From assembly GCA_947504045.1 (NCBI GenBank), contig CANNFY010000001.1, positions 496,001-560,000 of the forward strand: DNA of 64,000 nucleotides. Direction: 5' to 3'. Position 1 is the stretch's first letter, and the number at the start of each line of letters is the position of its first letter. The notes beneath the pieces were generated by a model. It was given only the letters and a program-made list of their open reading frames with translations, did no database searches and was not told where the DNA came from. Made by a program: the position numbers and the translations under genes. Positions 10,766 to 21,110 of the stretch are shown piece by piece. Origin of the DNA: an uncultured Maribacter sp. Lineage in GTDB: Bacteria > Bacteroidota > Bacteroidia > Flavobacteriales > Flavobacteriaceae.

Positions 10766-12562
10766 TTATCCTTTTATTTCAATGTAAAATGGATAGGCAT
10801 ATTTTAACTCGCCTTTTCTTTTTAAATAGGTTTTAGGCATTATAGTTACTTTGCCTTTTGGTAATTCTATAGTATTAAAACGGAAACTTGTTTGTCCGTT
10901 AGCTTCAATTTTTACTGTTTTGGTTTGCGAACCTAAATCTAATTCTAACTCTCCTGTAGTATTTATAGGTGCATCAAAATGTACTATTATATCAAAAGTT
11001 TTTGCTTCATCTACAATAACATCCCAGTAAATAAATTCTTTTTTAACCCCTTCTTTTTTAAAGAAAAGGGCATCGTTTTGGTTTAACATTACAGGGTTTT
11101 CATAAACTGTACCAATTATTGGCATTGGCGAGTTTACTATATGTTCTGATGTTTCCATGGTATTTAACCAAGTATCCATTTCAGCTTTTAATTCTGAAAC
11201 TAAAGCAGGATGCTCTTCTGAAATATTATTTTGCTCGTAAGGATCTTCATTTAAATTAAATAATTCAAACTTATTGTTACCTTCTTCATCTTTACCAACA
11301 CCAACTAATTTTATTTCGCCTTTTCTTGTTGATACATTTCTGTAATGCACTGGCGCTGTTCTTGCCCAATAACGGTTAATAATACGCTCTGGTAAGCTAT
11401 CTTCTTTTTTGGTTAATAATGGTAACAAACTTTCGCCTTCAATTTTTAGATCTTCGGGTAGTGTAGCTCCTGTAAGTTCTACTAATGTTGGCAAAATATC
11501 GTAATGTGCAGCTGGCGTTTTTATATCTCTAGCTTCTTTAAACGCCTTTGGATAATACCAAAAACTTGGTACACGTACGCCACCTTGAAAAACAGACCCT
11601 TTTTTACCGCGCATACCTGCAATGTATCTTGGGTGTTGTGGCCCATTATCTGTCATGAAAATAACTAGTGTATTTTCATCAATGCCTAAATCTTCTAACT
11701 TTTTAAATAATAATCTTAAGTTATCATCAATATTAGTTACCATTCCGTAAACCTTTCTAGAGTTTTCTCTACTATGGTCGGTAACATTTGGGTAAGGTTT
11801 TTCTTGGTTAATTAAGCCAGCATCAATATCTACACCTTTGTACATATCATAATACTTTTTAGGTAATTGTAGCGGTCCATGTGGTGCATTGTATGATAAG
11901 TATAAGAAAAACGGATTTTCTTTATTGTCTTCTACATAATCCATTGCCGCTTCGGTTAAAACATCGGTACAATAACCTTTGGTTTGTACTTGTTTACCAT
12001 TTTTCCATAAAATTGGATTAAAGTAACTACTGTCTCTTTTTAAGGTATTTGGCCAATCGCCGTATTGCCCAATTCCGCCAGATAAATGATTTAATGTATA
12101 CTCAAAACCTTGATCTTGTGGACGCATTGGGTAATTATCGCCTAAATGCCACTTTCCAATCATTCCGGTTTTATAACCTGCTTCTTTTAAAATTTCGGCA
12201 ATGGTAACTTCACTTGGCGCCATCATTGCACCACCTCTGTACGTATCATGTACACCAGTTTCCATAGCATACTTTCCCGTCATGATCGCCGAACGTGTAG
12301 GCGCACACACTGGGTTTACCGAAAAATCGTCGAAACGCACACTTTTACTTGCTAAACTATCTAAAACCGGAGTTTTTATATGTGGATTACCATAATACCC
12401 AATATCGCCAAAACCCTGATCGTCTGTTAGTATTAAAATAACATTTGGCTTTTTTTGCGGTTGTTCTTTTTTTTCAGCACAGGAAATTTGTCCTAATAAA
12501 ACCAAAATAAAAATTGATTTTACTATTAGTTTTAATGTTCCTCTGTGCTTTAAAAATTTCAT
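10766..12562 (-). CDS. Sulfatase (Cys-type) with C-terminal beta-rich extension, lipoprotein
   Basis: 'LTDDQGFGDIGYYGNP', 'CAPTRSAIMTGKYAMETG', 'GKWHLGDNYP'; lipobox 'LGQISC'; extra ~110 aa C-terminal region. Confidence 0.94.
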   Translation of the reverse strand: MKFLKHRGTLKLIVKSIFILVLLGQISCAEKKEQPQKKPNVILILTDDQGFGDIGYYGNPHIKTPVLDSLASKSVRFDDFSVNPVCAPTRSAIMTGKYAMETGVHDTYRGGAMMAPSEVTIAEILKEAGYKTGMIGKWHLGDNYPMRPQDQGFEYTLNHLSGGIGQYGDWPNTLKRDSSYFNPILWKNGKQVQTKGYCTDVLTEAAMDYVEDNKENPFFLYLSYNAPHGPLQLPKKYYDMYKGVDIDAGLINQEKPYPNVTDHSRENSRKVYGMVTNIDDNLRLLFKKLEDLGIDENTLVIFMTDNGPQHPRYIAGMRGKKGSVFQGGVRVPSFWYYPKAFKEARDIKTPAAHYDILPTLVELTGATLPEDLKIEGESLLPLLTKKEDSLPERIINRYWARTAPVHYRNVSTRKGEIKLVGVGKDEEGNNKFELFNLNEDPYEQNNISEEHPALVSELKAEMDTWLNTMETSEHIVNSPMPIIGTVYENPVMLNQNDALFFKKEGVKKEFIYWDVIVDEAKTFDIIVHFDAPINTTGELELDLGSQTKTVKIEANGQTSFRFNTIELPKGKVTIMPKTYLKRKGELKYAYPFYIEIKG

Positions 12563-12575
12563 TTAGTATATTATT

Positions 12576-14141
12576 TTAATTGTCCCAATACTTTTCTATA
12601 ATTTGTAATACTTCTTGGTTATTTTCATCTGTATCTCCAAGTGCTTTTCTTTTCTTTATAATTTCCGCTTTCATTTCTTTAATAATGCCTTGATATTCTT
12701 CATCATTATATGCATTATGTAATTCCTTAGGGTCTTTTTCTAAATCGTAAAAATCCCAAAACTGCTTTTGCGCAGCACCTTTAAAACCGTTACCATAGAA
12801 AAATGCGAGTTTGTAACGTTTTCCTTTAATACCAAAATGACCAGGTCTATCTTTGGAGTGATCCCAATATCGATAATAACCATATTCTCTCCAATTATTT
12901 GGTGTATTTCCTTTTAAATTTTCACGAAAACTTTTCCCTTGCATGTCCTTCGGATAGTCAATGTCAGCATAATCTGCAAAAAGCGCAGAAAAATCAACAT
13001 TTTCTATTACGTCTTTATTTCTTGCACCAGCTCTAATTTCTTTTGGATATCGAATTACAAATGGCATTCGAATAGATTCTTCAAAAATTAAGCGCTTATC
13101 AAACCAGCCATGTTCTCCTAAAAAATATCCTTGGTCTGCGGTATAAATAACTACTGTGTTTTCTGCTAGGCCTGCGTCTTCTAAATAATTTAATAATCTT
13201 CCAATATTGTCATCTACCCCTGCGCCAGAACGCATAAAATCTTTTATCATTTTTTGGTAGGTTTTATACCTTGCTTCTTCTTTAGTTAAACCGTCTACAG
13301 AAAAAGGAAGACCTGGATAATTCATAAAATCTTTTCTTAATTCTGGGTTTGCAGTAGCATCTAAATAACGCTGCATAAGGTTATCCATAGATTGGCCTAA
13401 AAAAGAACGTCCGGTTGTAGATGCACTATTATCATAAAAAGAATCTGGAACAGGTATTTCTTGGTCCTTGTATAAATGTGCAAACCTTTCTGGATAATCA
13501 TAAGGCTCGTGTGTAGCTTTAAAATGACACATTGCCATAAAAGGTTTTTTGGTATCTCTATTCTTTATCCAATCTATAGTCATGTTTGTAACAACATCTG
13601 TACTATACCCTTCGTATTGTTTACCGCCTTCATAATAATCTTGCCAATTATCTTTTGTTTTTATTATTGGATTATGGTATTCCCCTTGCCCAGGAAGTAC
13701 GGCATAATAATCAAAACCAGCTGGTTCTTGTTTTAGGTGCCATTTTCCAACTATGGAAGTTTGATACCCACCTTTTTGCAATTCTTTTGCAATATTATTA
13801 TACTGTGGTGATAGGCCTGCATCTAAAATTTTTACGCCATTAATATGGCTGTATTGACCTGTTAAAATAGTAGCTCTACTTGGAGTACAAATAGAATTAG
13901 ACACCAAACAGTTATCTAAAACGGTACCTTCTGCCGCTAATTTTTTTAAGTTAGGATTATGTACATAGTCTTCTAATATGCCACCATAAAGCCCCCAAGC
14001 TTGTGCCGTATGATCATCTGACATTATAAATAAAATATTGGGCCTTTCTGGTTTTATTTCTTCTACTACTTTATTCTTACAACTACTTACAGACAAAGTA
14101 AATAGCATACTTATTAAACCTAATGGAAGTAATTTTTTCAT
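12576..14141 (-). CDS. Sulfatase (Cys-type; 'LGEHGWFDKR' subgroup), lipoprotein
   Basis: 'MSDDHTAQAW', 'CTPSRATILTGQYSH', 'GKWHL', 'TADQGYFLGEHGWFDKRLIFEES'; lipobox 'VSSC'. Confidence 0.94.
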   Translation of the reverse strand: MKKLLPLGLISMLFTLSVSSCKNKVVEEIKPERPNILFIMSDDHTAQAWGLYGGILEDYVHNPNLKKLAAEGTVLDNCLVSNSICTPSRATILTGQYSHINGVKILDAGLSPQYNNIAKELQKGGYQTSIVGKWHLKQEPAGFDYYAVLPGQGEYHNPIIKTKDNWQDYYEGGKQYEGYSTDVVTNMTIDWIKNRDTKKPFMAMCHFKATHEPYDYPERFAHLYKDQEIPVPDSFYDNSASTTGRSFLGQSMDNLMQRYLDATANPELRKDFMNYPGLPFSVDGLTKEEARYKTYQKMIKDFMRSGAGVDDNIGRLLNYLEDAGLAENTVVIYTADQGYFLGEHGWFDKRLIFEESIRMPFVIRYPKEIRAGARNKDVIENVDFSALFADYADIDYPKDMQGKSFRENLKGNTPNNWREYGYYRYWDHSKDRPGHFGIKGKRYKLAFFYGNGFKGAAQKQFWDFYDLEKDPKELHNAYNDEEYQGIIKEMKAEIIKKRKALGDTDENNQEVLQIIEKYWDN

Positions 14142-14151
14142 TCTTTAGTAT

Positions 14152-16740
14152 TTAATTTATAACTTCAAGATGTACTGTTTTGTAACTATTTGACCCAGAA
14201 CCTATACCTATTTCAAAAATTCCTGGTTCTACTATTTTTTTATGTAATTCTGTATCAAAATAAGATAAGTCTTCCTGGGTAATTTTAAACGTTACTGTTG
14301 TAGACTTGCCTTGTTTTAAAGAAATTCTTTTTATTCCTCTTAAACTTTTTAGTGGTCTTTTTACTTTACTTTTTACATCTTTAATATAAAGTTGTGCAAC
14401 TTCGTCTCCATTATATGCACCTGTATTTTTAATTTTTACAGATACTGTAGTTTCTTCTGTAGGTTTAATTTTATTTTTTGATAATTTTAATTTTTCATAT
14501 TTAAATTGGGTATAACTTAACCCATACCCGAAAGGATATAAAGCTTCCCCTTCAAAATAGCGATAGGTTCTACCCTTCATACTATAATTTACAAAGGGAG
14601 ATAACTCTTTTATAGATTTATAAAAAGTTACTGGTAATCTTCCTGAAGGGTTATAGTCTCCAAAAAGTACATCTGCTATTGCATTACCACCAAGCTCTCC
14701 TGGATACCAAGCCTCTACAATTGCTGGTAAATTATTCTGCTCCCAATTAACGGCTAGCGCACTACCATTTAATAAAACTAATACTATTGGTTTTCCTGTT
14801 GCATGTAATGCTTTTAGTAATTCTTTTTGTACCTCTGGCAATTCAATATTGGTTTTATCTCCTCCATCAAAACCTTTAGAATTTACAGGCATTTGTTCTC
14901 CTTCTACCCCTGGCGAAATACCACCAACAAAAACAACTACTTCTGATTTTTTTGCTTTATCTATTGCTTTTTCAAAGGATGTTTTTTCTGGTGTTGCCCA
15001 TAATAATTTTAATTTAGCCGGATACCCTTTATGAAAATAATTAATTTCAATTTGGTACTCTTTTCCTTTTTCTAAATAAATAGTTTCTTTTACAACACGT
15101 CTTCTTAATTTTTCATTATTATCAACTAATACTTTACCGTTAATTGATAATGTATAACCTCTGTGACTTTGAAGTCCTAAATCGTAATTTCCTGTAACAG
15201 CAACTTTAATTTTTCCTGAATAAGCTATTCCAAATTCTGTTTCGTTTAAGCCCTTTACAGGGTTTGAGTTCCAATTAGAATTTATTGTTTTTTCTACCCT
15301 TGTTACTATTGGGCTCTCAGAAAAATTATGTGTATTATAATATTTTGCCTGCAAACCTTGTTGGCCATTATAACTTAAAAACTCTGCCGGTATTAAAGAC
15401 ATTGTAGGTTCTTTAGATATTAATTCGGTACCAGCTTCATAATACACTTTAGTATCTTTTGATACTTTATTTTTAATACCTTCTAAAGGAGTGAAATATT
15501 GAGACGGAAATCCATTATAGTTTCCTAAAAGCACTTCTAAATCATTTGCATTAGGCCCAATAATAGCAATAGACTTTAGCTCTTTTTTTAAAGGCAATGT
15601 ATTACTTTCATTTTTTAATAAAACAATAGATTTTTGCGCTGTTTCTAACGCTAATGCTCTATGTTTATCGGAACTTACCACACTTATTGGTGTACTTGCA
15701 TAAGGTACCATTTCTGCTGGATCAAACATTCCTAGTTTAAAACGTGCTTTTAAAATTCTTTTTAAAGAAACCTCTATTTCTTCTTCTGAAATTATTCCTT
15801 CTTTAACAGCGCTTTTTAGATACTCGTAACGCGAACCACAATTTAAATCGGTACCTGCTAAAACAGCAACTGCTGCTGCTTCCTCTTTAGAGTCTACATA
15901 ATTATGATAATCATGTATATCTCTAATAGCATTACAATCTGAAACCACATACCCTTTAAAGCCCCAATCTTTTCTTAAAATATCTTCTAACAATTGGTGG
16001 CTTGCACAACATGGTTTACCCATATACCTATTATACGCTGCCATTATAGAATATGCTTTACCCTCTACAACTGTAGCCTCAAAAGCTGGTAAATACGTAT
16101 CATACAAATCTCTTTCTGTTGTAGTTGCATCAAAAAAATGCCTTTCTGGTTCTGGCCCACTATGTACCGCAAAATGTTTAGGTGTTGCAACTAGTTTTAA
16201 ATACTTGGGATCATCGCCTTGCATACCCTTTACAAAATTAACTCCCATACGTGAAGTTAAATAAGGATCCTCGCCATAGGTTTCTTGACCACGACCCCAA
16301 CGTGGATCGCGAAAAATATTTACGTTTGGAGTCCAATATGTTAATCCTTCATAGCGTTTAAAAGAATTATTTCTTAATGCTTCATGGTGTTTTGCACGAG
16401 CTTCATCTGAAATTACCACAGCATCTTTATAAATTAACTCTGTATCAAAAGTGGCAGCTAAACCTATTGCTTGAGGGAAAACTGTTGCTTTACCCGCTCT
16501 AGCTACACCATGTAAGCACTCATTCCAATATTCATGCGCAGGTACTTTTAAACGAGGAATAGCTGGTGCATTATTCATCATTTGCCCAACTTTCTCTTCT
16601 AATGTCATTCTTGACACTAAATCATTAACTCTTTGATCAAAAGACAGGGAAGGATTTAAATAAGGTAGATTTTCTTGCGCATAACTTACACTAATTTGCG
16701 CTATTAAAATACCAGAAAACAATAGTCTACGGATAAACAT
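14152..16740 (-). CDS. GH3 glycoside hydrolase with PA14 domain, beta-xylosidase-like
   Basis: GH3 motifs 'TPKHFAVHSGPE', 'GYVVSDCNAI', 'AGTDLNCGS' (typical of xylosidase-type GH3); PA14 'GLQAKYYNTHNFSE'. Confidence 0.92.
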   Translation of the reverse strand: MFIRRLLFSGILIAQISVSYAQENLPYLNPSLSFDQRVNDLVSRMTLEEKVGQMMNNAPAIPRLKVPAHEYWNECLHGVARAGKATVFPQAIGLAATFDTELIYKDAVVISDEARAKHHEALRNNSFKRYEGLTYWTPNVNIFRDPRWGRGQETYGEDPYLTSRMGVNFVKGMQGDDPKYLKLVATPKHFAVHSGPEPERHFFDATTTERDLYDTYLPAFEATVVEGKAYSIMAAYNRYMGKPCCASHQLLEDILRKDWGFKGYVVSDCNAIRDIHDYHNYVDSKEEAAAVAVLAGTDLNCGSRYEYLKSAVKEGIISEEEIEVSLKRILKARFKLGMFDPAEMVPYASTPISVVSSDKHRALALETAQKSIVLLKNESNTLPLKKELKSIAIIGPNANDLEVLLGNYNGFPSQYFTPLEGIKNKVSKDTKVYYEAGTELISKEPTMSLIPAEFLSYNGQQGLQAKYYNTHNFSESPIVTRVEKTINSNWNSNPVKGLNETEFGIAYSGKIKVAVTGNYDLGLQSHRGYTLSINGKVLVDNNEKLRRRVVKETIYLEKGKEYQIEINYFHKGYPAKLKLLWATPEKTSFEKAIDKAKKSEVVVFVGGISPGVEGEQMPVNSKGFDGGDKTNIELPEVQKELLKALHATGKPIVLVLLNGSALAVNWEQNNLPAIVEAWYPGELGGNAIADVLFGDYNPSGRLPVTFYKSIKELSPFVNYSMKGRTYRYFEGEALYPFGYGLSYTQFKYEKLKLSKNKIKPTEETTVSVKIKNTGAYNGDEVAQLYIKDVKSKVKRPLKSLRGIKRISLKQGKSTTVTFKITQEDLSYFDTELHKKIVEPGIFEIGIGSGSNSYKTVHLEVIN

Positions 16741-16882
16741 ATATTATTAGTTAGTTTAATTTACAATCTTACCTTACAGCTATACTAAGCGTAAAGTATA
16801 TTGTGGTTTGGTTGTTTATTTTTGGAATTGATGCAAATAGTAATCCTATTTACCTTTCTTCCATTTACTTTATAATCTTCTA

Positions 16883-18514
16883 TTACTTGAAGTTGGCTTT
16901 TAAAACCACTGGATAACTATTTCCATTTACTGCAGGCATGGTAACAATTAATCCTTTATCTGTTTGTTTAAATAAAACTTTTCGTCCATCATACAGTTGT
17001 GTTACTTTTTTAAGTTTACCAGGGCTTACACTACTTAACTTTCCTAAAGACGGAATTGTAAACTCCCCTCCTTTAGGGTTCATAACTACAATGTAAAAAT
17101 TGTCTTCCTTTGTTGTAAACCTAACTTCATCATTTGCAAAAGCAGGAGTTGCGGTAGTACGCTGATTAAAATGCTCCCCGTGTTTTTGGTTTGCTGTAGC
17201 GTTTCTAAGTTCTCCTTCAACGGTTTCTATTGCTTCCCCTCGTACACTTTTTCCATCACCATATACCTTCCAAGGCCTTGTACCGTATATAGCTTCGCCA
17301 TTTATTTTAAGCCAATCGCCAACAATTTTTACGCTTTTTTTAATTTCATGCGGTATGGTTCCATCAGGATTAAGTTCCATACTTAAAAGTAAGTTTCCGT
17401 TTTTACTAACTGCTTCTACCAGCATTTCTAAGATGGTACGTGCATTATGCGTTAAATGGCGGTCTTTTTTATAAAACCAATCTGTAAAAGTAATTTCAGA
17501 CTGCCAAGGGTATTCTCTTAAGGTATTACTACCTCCAGATTCTACCTCATTAACAGTTCCTTTTGCTTTTCTTTTTAAAAGCATAACAGCATTAATAGTA
17601 CCGTTATCTCTTAAACTATTGTTGTAAAGTTTACGAGTAACTTCTTTACCATAATCTCCGTATGTAAAATTAAAACCATCGTTATACAGCAGGTCTGGTT
17701 TATAATTATTCACCAATTCTAAATGACGTTTTAACCAGTTTTTTTTGATATTTTCTATAACCTCAGGCGTACGGTCTTCTGGAGCCGGACCATATAGATC
17801 TTTAGGATCTAAACCTTCCCACCAAAGTCCTTTACCATCTTCTTTAGTTAAACGAGCATCATATGGAACACCTGCATATTTTCCTTCTTTATCGGAACCA
17901 AAAGCAGGTTTCCACCAGTTTAAAAAACGATCATCATGGCTGGTAACACCAAATTTTAATCCTGCATTAGTAGTTGCTTTTTTAAACTCTCCAATAATAT
18001 CTTTTTTAGGACCAACATTTACAGAGTTCCATGAATGGTGGGTAGAATTAAACAAATCGAAATGATCATGATGATTTGCTAATGCAACAATATATTTTGC
18101 TCCGTTTTCTTTTGAAAAATTAATTAGAGCTTGAGCGTCAAAGTTTTCTGCTTTCCACTCGTTAATTACATCTTTATAGCCAAATTCTGAAGGGTGTCCG
18201 TAAGTTTGTAAATGATACGGGTTTGCCATTTTACCAAATTTTTGACGACCAACATCTTTCATATACATATGGCGTGCATACCAACCGCCACCTTGCTCTG
18301 GTTGCGTTTGTGGCCCCCAATGAAACCAAACACCAAACTTTGCGTCTCTAAACCATTCTGGACATTCATACTGATCCGCAAGCTGTTCCCAAGACAATTC
18401 TTTTTCTTGCGCACTAGTTTTATTGGTAGTAAAAACAAATAAAACCCCAACCAAAAACAGATTTGAAAAAATTGTTTTAAATACTCTACTGTTATGTTTT
18501 AAAGATGGAAACAT
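16883..18514 (-). CDS. GH29 alpha-L-fucosidase-like
   Basis: 'WFRDAKFGVWFHWGPQTQPE', 'YIVALANHHDHFDLF', 'LLYNDGFNF'. Start moved from ORF-track M (18595) to MFPSLKHNSR at 18514 to fit signal peptide and neighbouring gene end at 18522. Confidence 0.9.
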   Translation of the reverse strand: MFPSLKHNSRVFKTIFSNLFLVGVLFVFTTNKTSAQEKELSWEQLADQYECPEWFRDAKFGVWFHWGPQTQPEQGGGWYARHMYMKDVGRQKFGKMANPYHLQTYGHPSEFGYKDVINEWKAENFDAQALINFSKENGAKYIVALANHHDHFDLFNSTHHSWNSVNVGPKKDIIGEFKKATTNAGLKFGVTSHDDRFLNWWKPAFGSDKEGKYAGVPYDARLTKEDGKGLWWEGLDPKDLYGPAPEDRTPEVIENIKKNWLKRHLELVNNYKPDLLYNDGFNFTYGDYGKEVTRKLYNNSLRDNGTINAVMLLKRKAKGTVNEVESGGSNTLREYPWQSEITFTDWFYKKDRHLTHNARTILEMLVEAVSKNGNLLLSMELNPDGTIPHEIKKSVKIVGDWLKINGEAIYGTRPWKVYGDGKSVRGEAIETVEGELRNATANQKHGEHFNQRTTATPAFANDEVRFTTKEDNFYIVVMNPKGGEFTIPSLGKLSSVSPGKLKKVTQLYDGRKVLFKQTDKGLIVTMPAVNGNSYPVVLKANFK

Positions 18515-18521
18515 TATAGTC

Positions 18522-20036
18522 TTATTTTTTAAAGTTATAGTCCTCTGGATTATCAAAAATTCCGAATTCTTTTTTAGATAAATCTGCAGGATCACCTACT
18601 TCTTTTATTAAATTTTCTAACTCTAGAGTTAATTCTTCTTTTACATTTTTATAGTTTTCATCTTCTATAAGATTTACTAGTTCCCAAGGGTCCTTTTTAA
18701 GATTAAATAACTGGTAGGTATACACGTCTTTTTTTGCACTTACAATTAGTTTAAAATCACCCTTACGTACTGCTCTATGGCCACCTCCATTATTTATATT
18801 TGGTCTTGTTACCTCTCCTGGCCAAGAATTATAGGCATAAAACATACTTTTACGTACTTCTTTTACATCGCCATTTATTACTGGTGTTAAGTCTTTTGTT
18901 TGAATAGATTCTGGAATATCTAATCCTGTAAGTCCGCATAATGTTGGAAATACATCATGTAAATATGCTAAAGCGCTATTCTTTTGATTTTTAGGAATAT
19001 TTGGTCCAGAAAATACTAAAGGCACGCTAACACTATGTTCATATACATTTTGTTTTCCTAACAAACCGTGTTGCCCTAAAGCCAACCCATTATCGCCTGC
19101 TAATATGATAATGGTATTTTCTGCTTGTCCAGATGCCTCTAATGCTTTTAATATTCTACCAATTTGTGCATCAGTAGCAGTAATCATAGCATAGTAATCT
19201 GATATTTCTTTTTGCACAATAGCTTCTGTTCTTGGAAAAGGTGCTAAAACCTCATCTCTAATTTTCTCGTCTGCTAGCTCAAAAGGGTGCTTTGGCATAA
19301 AATTTTCTGGCACCGTAATATCTTTAGCCGGATACATATCATGAAATTCTTGTGGTGCAGTACGTGGATCATGAGGAGCTGTAAATGCTACATACATTAA
19401 AAAAGGATTTTCCTCTTTATAAGAGTTTAAAAAGCCAACTGCTGCATCTGCAAATACTTCGCTACTAAATTTTTTATCGTCCTTATAGCCTTCAGACCAT
19501 CCTGCTTCTGGTGTATAATCTTTTACTTTTGTTCCAAAATGCCTTGTCATTCCTCCTAAAAAAGCAGACTTAACATAAGTAAATCCTCTTTCTACCCATT
19601 GCTCGCCATTATGTTGTTTTCCTGTAGCAAAAGTTTTATACCCGTTAGATTTAAAATATTCTGGAAACGTTAGTTTATCACTTTTTCCTTTTTCTTCTTT
19701 AGGAAAAGCAAATTGTGCATATACATTTGGCTCTATATTAAAATAATGACGCCCGGTCATTAACATTGCTCTACTTGGTGAACAAACAGCGGCAGTTGTA
19801 GCTCCTAAAATATAAGAATTTGTAAAAGATGTGCCGGTCTCTACCAATTTATCCATATTTGGCGTTTGCACATTATACTTGTGCATTGCACCTATGGTTC
19901 CTCCACGTTGGTCATCTGTAAATAAGAAAAGAATGTTGGGTTTTTTCTCTTGTTTTTCTTGAGGCTTAGTTTCTTTACAACCAACTATGGTTAAACCTAA
20001 AAATGCTATACTGTATATTATTTTTTTTACACCCAT
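18522..20036 (-). CDS. Sulfatase (Cys-type), lipoprotein
   Basis: 'FTDDQRGGTIGA', 'CSPSRAMLMTGRHYF', 'TGKQHNGE', 'AGDNGLALGQHGLLGKQNVYEHS'; lipobox 'TIVGC'. Confidence 0.94.
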   Translation of the reverse strand: MGVKKIIYSIAFLGLTIVGCKETKPQEKQEKKPNILFLFTDDQRGGTIGAMHKYNVQTPNMDKLVETGTSFTNSYILGATTAAVCSPSRAMLMTGRHYFNIEPNVYAQFAFPKEEKGKSDKLTFPEYFKSNGYKTFATGKQHNGEQWVERGFTYVKSAFLGGMTRHFGTKVKDYTPEAGWSEGYKDDKKFSSEVFADAAVGFLNSYKEENPFLMYVAFTAPHDPRTAPQEFHDMYPAKDITVPENFMPKHPFELADEKIRDEVLAPFPRTEAIVQKEISDYYAMITATDAQIGRILKALEASGQAENTIIILAGDNGLALGQHGLLGKQNVYEHSVSVPLVFSGPNIPKNQKNSALAYLHDVFPTLCGLTGLDIPESIQTKDLTPVINGDVKEVRKSMFYAYNSWPGEVTRPNINNGGGHRAVRKGDFKLIVSAKKDVYTYQLFNLKKDPWELVNLIEDENYKNVKEELTLELENLIKEVGDPADLSKKEFGIFDNPEDYNFKK

Positions 20037-20043
20037 CTTAAAC

Positions 20044-21093
20044 CTATTTTCTTTCTTCCTTTGCTAACTTTTTTCCAACTTTCTTTAAGATTTTTACAGA
20101 TTTTTTTGGCACATTACCGTTACCATCTGGCCCTATGTTTAATAAAAAATTTCCTCCTTTACCGTTAATGTCTTTTAGCTTTGCGTATACTTCTTCTGGA
20201 GTTTTCCAATCGGTATCTTTTATTTTAAAGCCCCAAGAGTCGTTCATAGTATAACATGCTTCCCAGTAATAATCTACCTTATCTTCTAAATGAAATTGTT
20301 CTGGTGTTCCAAAATCTTTTTTAAATAGTTTTCTTTTAGAAACACGATTATTTATAATAATACTTGGCTTTAATTCTCTTATGTATTGGTACAAATCGTT
20401 ACCATCTTCTAATGTCCACCAGTCTACCCAGTCTCCATCAAACCAAATAATATTGGTATCGTAGTTTTCTATTAACTCTTTAATTTGATTTTTTAAATAG
20501 GTAACATACTCTTGTTTTCTTCCTTCATGCATTAACATCATTCCCCAACCTTTACCTTCTTCTACATATTGTGATCCTTGGTGCCAATCTGTAATACTGT
20601 AATAGGTTCCAAAAACAATACCTTCTTTTTTACAAGCAACTTCTAATTCTTTAATTAGGTCTCTGCCTTTCATTGGAGAATTTGCTATATCAAAATCGGT
20701 ATATTTAGAATCCCACAAACAAAAACCTTCATGGTGTTTTGTGGTTATAACCAAATACTTCATGCCCGCCTTTTTTGCTAGCTTAACAATTTCATCAGCA
20801 TCAAAATCTTGCGGGTTCCAAGTATTAATTAGTTTTGCATATTCTTCTGAAGGTATATTTTGGTTTCCTTGTATCCATTCTGCATAACGTCCTTTATCAT
20901 TTCCTTTATAAATACCTCCTAATTGGCTATACAATCCAAAATGGATAAACATACCATATTTAGCATCGTTAAACCATTGCATTCTCTCTTTAAAATCTGC
21001 TTTAGATTCTTCTAAATAATTAATTTTTTCTTGAGAAAACCCTACGTTTATTAGTAACAAAAAGGTTAGGATTGTTAGTAAGTTATTTTTCAT
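20044..21093 (-). CDS. GH29 alpha-L-fucosidase-like (short form)
   Basis: 'WFNDAKYGMFIHFGLYSQLGG', 'YLVITTKHHEGFCLWDSKYTDFD', 'IIWFDGDWVDWW', 'NGKGGNFLLNIGPDGNG'. Confidence 0.93.
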   Translation of the reverse strand: MKNNLLTILTFLLLINVGFSQEKINYLEESKADFKERMQWFNDAKYGMFIHFGLYSQLGGIYKGNDKGRYAEWIQGNQNIPSEEYAKLINTWNPQDFDADEIVKLAKKAGMKYLVITTKHHEGFCLWDSKYTDFDIANSPMKGRDLIKELEVACKKEGIVFGTYYSITDWHQGSQYVEEGKGWGMMLMHEGRKQEYVTYLKNQIKELIENYDTNIIWFDGDWVDWWTLEDGNDLYQYIRELKPSIIINNRVSKRKLFKKDFGTPEQFHLEDKVDYYWEACYTMNDSWGFKIKDTDWKTPEEVYAKLKDINGKGGNFLLNIGPDGNGNVPKKSVKILKKVGKKLAKEERK

Positions 21094-21110
21094 TTGGTTG
21101 GTTCTTTTTA

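Noticed and set aside
18259-18450. Minus-strand 63-aa ORF overlapping the GH29 gene in another frame
   Set aside because: Lies fully inside a well-supported GH29 coding region with no motif.
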